Below the pieces are notes generated by a model. It did no database searches, was not told the DNA's origin, and saw only the letters and a program-made list of their open reading frames with translations. The position numbers and the translations under genes were made by a program. A stretch of 64,000 nt of DNA from an uncultured Lachnospiraceae bacterium (GTDB taxonomy: Bacteria; Bacillota; Clostridia; Lachnospirales; Lachnospiraceae): assembly GCA_947173495.1 (NCBI GenBank), contig CAMWFQ010000014.1:1-64000 (forward strand), in the 5' to 3' direction. Shown one piece after another: positions 59,957 to 64,000 of the stretch; the first letter of the stretch is position 1; every line of letters starts with the position of its first letter.

Positions 59957-60649
59957 ATGACCAATATTTTAGTTTGCGACGATGACAAAGAAATTGTGGA
60001 TGCCATTGAAATTTATCTGAACCAGGAGGGATATCAGGTTTATAAGGCTTATGACGGCGAGCAGGCGATCCGCCTTTTGAAGGAGCAGAATATTCAGCTG
60101 CTGATTATAGATATTATGATGCCAAAACTGGATGGGATACGGGCTACTATAAAGATCAGAGAGTCCAGCAGCATTCCGATCATTTTCCTTTCAGCCAAGT
60201 CGGAGGATACCGATAAGATCCTGGGCCTGAATATCGGAGCGGATGATTATGTGACCAAGCCCTTTAATCCGCTGGAGCTGGTGGCGCGTGTCAAGTCCAA
60301 TCTGCGCAGATATACTCAGCTTGGAAATCTGAACGTGGAGAACAATGCGCTTTTTACAGCCGGAGGGCTCTGCATCAATGACGATACCAAGGAGGTTACA
60401 GTGGATGGCGAACCGGTGAGGCTGACACCCATTGAATATAACATTCTTCTGCTTCTGGTAAAGAACAAGGGAAAGGTGTTTTCCATTGATCAGATCTATG
60501 AAAATATCTGGAATGAGGAGGCAATCGGTGCAGATAATACGGTAGCCGTCCACATCCGGCATATCAGAGAAAAAATTGAGATCAATCCCAAAGAACCCCG
60601 GTATCTTAAGGTGGTCTGGGGAGTGGGATACAAGATAGAAAAGCAGTAA
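59957..60649 (+). CDS. OmpR/PhoB-family response regulator
   Basis: 230 residues: receiver domain (1-about 115; D8-D9 acidic pair, phospho-acceptor D52 in I-D-I-M-M-P, Lys in T-K-P-F) and a C-terminal winged helix (R-L-T-P-I-E-Y-N-I-L). It resembles VanR-type regulators. ATG 59957 follows AAAAGGAAG. Its kinase is the next gene, 72 bp downstream. No target site could be assigned. Confidence 0.95.
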   Translation: MTNILVCDDDKEIVDAIEIYLNQEGYQVYKAYDGEQAIRLLKEQNIQLLIIDIMMPKLDGIRATIKIRESSSIPIIFLSAKSEDTDKILGLNIGADDYVTKPFNPLELVARVKSNLRRYTQLGNLNVENNALFTAGGLCINDDTKEVTVDGEPVRLTPIEYNILLLLVKNKGKVFSIDQIYENIWNEEAIGADNTVAVHIRHIREKIEINPKEPRYLKVVWGVGYKIEKQ

Positions 60650-60721
60650 ACCTTCATGACAGAACAAAAAGTGCGGTTTTACAGATCCTGTGTCAGAAGG
60701 CCGCGCAGAAAAGGGGAAAAT

Positions 60722-63403
60722 ATGGACGATCAGAGGATGAATACAATTAATCAGGAACAGGAAGCTGTGGATGTTCAGGATAGAAAAGCTGCTTCGGAAG
60801 AGAGGCAGGAGATGCAGAAAAACCACAAGAGACATGAGAAGCGTCCAAGAATCAGCAAAAAACGTGCAAAGGGAGGAACCGTTTTTTTACATTTTCTTCA
60901 GCATGTGTCGCTGGTAGTTGCCGTTGTGATGATCGCAATGGTAGTTGCCGGTTCTTATGTGGCAGTGGATACCAGAAACGGAAAGAAGGTCTACAGCCTT
61001 TCCGGAGAGGACAGAAACAGCTCTTTTGAGGATTCGGATCTTTTTAACAGCCTTCTGGGAAACAGCATTTCAGACATTATCTGTTACGGAGTTATCCGGG
61101 GCCAGATGGAGACAGATGGCCGGTATGATCCCGGAAAGGAAATTGATGTTACCGCCTTTGCCAATCGCTATAACGGTGTGACACCCGAATATATCACGGC
61201 ACGGTATTATCTGGACGATCTGATCAAATGGAGCCAGGCCGGGTTTGAGGGAGAAGAGGTTTATATGAGCGGATCGGAAGTAGACCGTTTCTTAAGCAGA
61301 ACCAGAATTGTGACGCAGGTGGATCTGAAGGATTATACCGGAGGAGCTGTCAGTTATCTGAATTCGGATCTTTCCAGCTCTACCCGGGTGGTGGATGTGT
61401 CCGGAAATATCCTGGATTCGGAGGACATCGGCAGAGAGGATGCCAGCGCATCCATACTCAAAAACAGATATCACACTGTAGACGGCAAGAATATCGAAGA
61501 CCATGTTTTTTCATGGGATGAATATTATGCGCTCTGCGATAATGTAAGGACGGCAGCCACCGATCTGGCCATCAACTATGAAGAATATCTGAAATACAGA
61601 AATTATTATGATTCCGGCAGTTCGAATATCGTGTACTTCATTACAAGGACGATAGGAGAGGATACCCAGGTATTCACCAATATGGATGTGAAGGCCTCCA
61701 CTGCGGCGGGACTGAAAAAAGAGTTTGAAGAAAAGAGCAATTGCAGGAAATACCTTTTCTATGATGCCAGGAATGCGAAATTTGAGACCAATACCCGGAT
61801 CGAGGAATCCACCCTGCGTTACATTCTCAATGGATTTGACTATGCGTATCCGGAGGACACACAGGTAATGATCGGTGTGGCAGATGCCTATCCTGTGAGG
61901 GACTGCTTTTATCAGGCCAGGGAGAGCTTCGGAAATTACATGCCTTATCTGTGGCAGTATGTTGCAGTGGGAGGATTCTGTGTTCTGATCTATCTGTTCC
62001 TGTTGATTGCGCTGACAATGAAAGAAGGACAGGTGCGCAGAAAAGAAACCGGAGAGGCTATGGTCTACTTAAATTCGGAGGATTATATTCCTACGGAAGT
62101 TATGATACTGGCAGCGGCAGCGGTATTCTCCGGACTGTTCTATGGAACGTCACAGATCGTGAATACCTTCTGGCAGTCCATGGACAATGTCTTCATGATC
62201 ATTGTGGCGGGAGTGGTATCCCTGATCATCAGTCTGATGTTCTCCTTCTTTTATTATAGCTTCGTGAGAAGGATAAAGGCCAGGATCCTCTGGAGAGGAA
62301 GCCTGCTCAGAAGATTTTCCCGTTTCCTGAAGAAGACTGTGCTGTATGGCTATGATCACTCTAATATTATTTTAAGAACCTGGGTACCTTTTGGTATATT
62401 TGTGGTTTTGAATCTGGGCGGGACGTTTTTGCTGGCCGCCGTCCATGAAAACAGAAGAGAAGGTCTTTTTACGGTGGGGCTTCTGGTGCTCGTTCTGCTG
62501 GATGGTGCAGTGGGATATATGCTGTATCGTTCTTCTCTGGCAAAGCAGAAAATCCTTGATGGAATCAGACTGATCAGAGAAGGAAACCTTTCCCATAAGG
62601 TAAGCGAGGAAGGGATGTACGGGGACGATCTGGAGCTGGCGCGTGCAGTAAACAGCATTGGCGAGAGTGTCAGGACAGCTGTGGAAACCAGTATGAAGGA
62701 TGAACGTTTAAAGGCGGATCTGATTACCAATGTGTCCCATGATATTAAAACACCTTTGACTTCTATCATTAATTATGTGGATCTGCTCAAAAGACAGAAT
62801 GTGAAAGAACCTAAAGTCACAGAATATATCCAGGTACTGGATGCCAAATCCCAGCGGCTGAAACAGCTGACGGATGATCTGGTGGAAGCTTCCAAAATCT
62901 CTTCCGGCAATATCATTCTGCAGTGGGAGAAAATCAATCTGGTGGAGCTTTTGAATCAGACCATAGGAGAATTTTCTGAAAAATTCGAGGAAAAAGCGCT
63001 GTATCCTGTATTCCGCGCTCCCAAAGTATCTGTCTACATTGAAGCGGACAGCAGAAGAATATGGCGTGTGATTGAAAACCTTTTTAACAATATTTTCAAG
63101 TATGCGCTGGAGGGCACACGGGTCTATATTGATCTTGAATTTACAGAGCAGGAAGAGGTAAAATTGGTGGTGCTGTCAGTCAAGAATATATCGGCGCAGC
63201 CTCTTAAGGTGTCTCCGGAAGAACTGACAGAGAGATTTATACGGGGAGACGAATCGAGGACTACGGAAGGAAGCGGACTCGGGCTGTCTATCGCGAAGAA
63301 TCTTACGGAAGTACAGAGGGGAAAATTTGAAATCATTATGGACGGCGATCTGTTTAAAGTGAATTTGACCTTCCCCCTGCTGGAAGAATCAAACACACTC
63401 TAG
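60722..63403 (+). CDS. Sensor histidine kinase with large extracellular domain
   Basis: 893 residues. A charged cytoplasmic tail (1-50) precedes a first membrane segment (about 58-82), an extracellular region of about 320 residues, and five further hydrophobic segments between about 408 and 602. After a HAMP-like linker come the HisKA domain with H673 in V-S-H-D-I-K-T-P and the ATPase domain with N-box E-N-L-F-N-N and G-S-G-L-G-L-S (from 850). ATG 60722 follows AAAAGGGGAAAAT. The ligand is unknown. Confidence 0.93.
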   Translation: MDDQRMNTINQEQEAVDVQDRKAASEERQEMQKNHKRHEKRPRISKKRAKGGTVFLHFLQHVSLVVAVVMIAMVVAGSYVAVDTRNGKKVYSLSGEDRNSSFEDSDLFNSLLGNSISDIICYGVIRGQMETDGRYDPGKEIDVTAFANRYNGVTPEYITARYYLDDLIKWSQAGFEGEEVYMSGSEVDRFLSRTRIVTQVDLKDYTGGAVSYLNSDLSSSTRVVDVSGNILDSEDIGREDASASILKNRYHTVDGKNIEDHVFSWDEYYALCDNVRTAATDLAINYEEYLKYRNYYDSGSSNIVYFITRTIGEDTQVFTNMDVKASTAAGLKKEFEEKSNCRKYLFYDARNAKFETNTRIEESTLRYILNGFDYAYPEDTQVMIGVADAYPVRDCFYQARESFGNYMPYLWQYVAVGGFCVLIYLFLLIALTMKEGQVRRKETGEAMVYLNSEDYIPTEVMILAAAAVFSGLFYGTSQIVNTFWQSMDNVFMIIVAGVVSLIISLMFSFFYYSFVRRIKARILWRGSLLRRFSRFLKKTVLYGYDHSNIILRTWVPFGIFVVLNLGGTFLLAAVHENRREGLFTVGLLVLVLLDGAVGYMLYRSSLAKQKILDGIRLIREGNLSHKVSEEGMYGDDLELARAVNSIGESVRTAVETSMKDERLKADLITNVSHDIKTPLTSIINYVDLLKRQNVKEPKVTEYIQVLDAKSQRLKQLTDDLVEASKISSGNIILQWEKINLVELLNQTIGEFSEKFEEKALYPVFRAPKVSVYIEADSRRIWRVIENLFNNIFKYALEGTRVYIDLEFTEQEEVKLVVLSVKNISAQPLKVSPEELTERFIRGDESRTTEGSGLGLSIAKNLTEVQRGKFEIIMDGDLFKVNLTFPLLEESNTL

Positions 63404-63420
63404 AATTTCATGAATGAAAT

Positions 63421-63583
63421 CGGGCAGAGGAGGCTTTTGCCTCTGCTCGTGCGCGGCCCGCAAGCTGCTTCAGCAGCAAATTTCCTTGTGCGGGCCTGTA
63501 CAAAATCGAGCAGGGGAAGATTTTTGCCCCTGCTCGTGCGCGGCCCGCAAGCTGCTTCAGCAGCAAATTTCCTTGTGCGGGCC
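63421..63583 (-). repeat. Hairpin repeat array B-A-B-A in reverse orientation
   Basis: B 63421-63449, A 63455-63496, B 63507-63536 (perfect CGAGCAGGGG/CCCCTGCTCG) and A 63542-63583. A copies have outer stem GGCCCGCA/TGCGGGCC and inner GCTGC-TTCA-GCAGC; period 87 bp. On the minus strand the A module reads like the copy at 49088. The long frames visible here on both strands are products of the repeat. Confidence 0.9.
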
Positions 63584-63592
63584 TGTACATCA

Positions 63593-63624
63593 AAAACGGA
63601 TGGGAAACATTTCCCATCCGTTTT
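63593..63624. terminator. Bidirectional terminator between the kinase gene and prs
   Basis: A 15-bp perfect stem AAAACGGATGGGAAA/TTTCCCATCCGTTTT has A- and T-runs on both sides, so it can stop converging transcripts. Its right arm overlaps the stop codon of the minus-strand gene. Confidence 0.88.
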
Positions 63625-64000
63625 AATCTGTTAAAGAGTATTCATCTTCCCGGTTATTGTATTTTGAAAGAAATTCCCGAATCTTCTCAGTGGGCGTATA
63701 TACATTGGACATGGAAGAATCATGGTTCATAAAATCAATAATAGAAGCCAGGAATTTGCTCATATCCGCTTCGATATAATAAGGACGGGACAGCAGCTCC
63801 GGCCTGCGGTAGGTGAGGTTCGTAGTGATTACTTTGTCGAAATAGCATTTTTCATAGGCCTCATCGAAAAGCTCCAATCCTCTGTTGAACAGACCGAAGG
63901 TACAGCAGATGTATACCCGTTTGGCATTCATATTTTTAAGAACCTTGGCTGTTTTGAGCATATTATGTCCTGTGGAAAGAATATCGTCGATGATGATTAC
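63623..64000 (-). CDS. prs: Ribose-phosphate pyrophosphokinase, C-terminal part (partial)
   Basis: The minus-strand frame is open to the window edge, giving the last about 125 residues. At the edge it reads V-I-I-I-D-D-I-L-S-T-G, the PRPP-binding loop of the phosphoribosyltransferase fold. Later the segment K-V-I-T-T-N-L-T-Y matches PRPP synthetases, with a longer C-terminus than in the classical enzyme. The 5' part lies outside the window. Another PRPP-fold enzyme is possible. Confidence 0.78.
   Translation of the reverse strand, partial: VIIIDDILSTGHNMLKTAKVLKNMNAKRVYICCTFGLFNRGLELFDEAYEKCYFDKVITTNLTYRRPELLSRPYYIEADMSKFLASIIDFMNHDSSMSNVYTPTEKIREFLSKYNNREDEYSLTD

Noticed and set aside
63410-63634. 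Two overlapping plus-strand frames and a minus-strand frame with internally repeated peptides
   Set aside because: They are translations of the B-A-B-A repeat (period 87 bp, a multiple of 3). There is no ribosome binding site, and the peptides have no independent character.

Overview
The window looks like a chromosomal segment of a Gram-positive, fermentative gut-type clostridium, most likely family Lachnospiraceae. The reasons are AGGAGG-type ribosome binding sites, sigma-A promoters with 17-bp spacers, lipoproteins with an L-x-G-C lipobox, an acetate pathway (pta-ackA), hexuronate catabolism, and the Firmicutes gene cluster rpmF-plsX-acpP-rnc-smc-ftsY-ylxM-ffh-rpsP-khpA-rimM-trmD-rplS-lepB-rbgA-rnhB-ylqG-ylqH-yraN. 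The genus cannot be fixed from this sequence alone. No prophage, insertion sequence, CRISPR array or rRNA operon was seen.

Layout. 1-5.2 kb: an orphan CheV, a degenerate sirtuin-fold protein, an acidic/lysine-rich single-pass membrane protein, then hisH and hisF. 5.2-10.1 kb: ung, lysA, a tRNA-Leu(CAA), a membrane protein with Asp-box repeats, and nagB. 10.4-16.8 kb: a zinc-finger anti-sigma-like protein, polA, coaE, walJ, an ACT-domain protein and a PFL/UPF0210 protein. 16.9-26.9 kb: one six-gene operon that combines two propeller/solute-binding lipoproteins and two sugar-type ABC permeases with a HlyD-type adaptor and a MacB-core-like protein, without any ATPase gene. 27-31.6 kb: divergent uxaC and uxaB-uxaA (hexuronate to 2-keto-3-deoxygluconate). 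31.7-35.4 kb: tmcAL, then pta-ackA. 35.5-59 kb: the conserved fatty-acid, chromosome, secretion and ribosome cluster. Two accessory blocks interrupt it: ilvA-yitT-GH25 between ftsY and ylxM, and acyltransferase-small ORF-lipoprotein between trmD and rplS. 59-63.4 kb: pgeF and a two-component system. The window ends inside a minus-strand prs-like gene.

Two things stand out. First, intergenic regions carry a modular repeat made of two alternating hairpins, A (nested stem with a purine-rich bulge) and B (simple 10-12 bp stem), with a period of about 86-89 bp. Stem sequences differ between copies, yet the two arms of each copy mostly remain complementary, which suggests selection on structure. 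Second, the 10-kb ABC/HlyD/MacB-core operon is a gene combination for which I know no assigned function.

Coordinates of starts were chosen by ribosome binding site and family length. In many cases the longest possible frame begins upstream of the likely start, sometimes running through repeat DNA.
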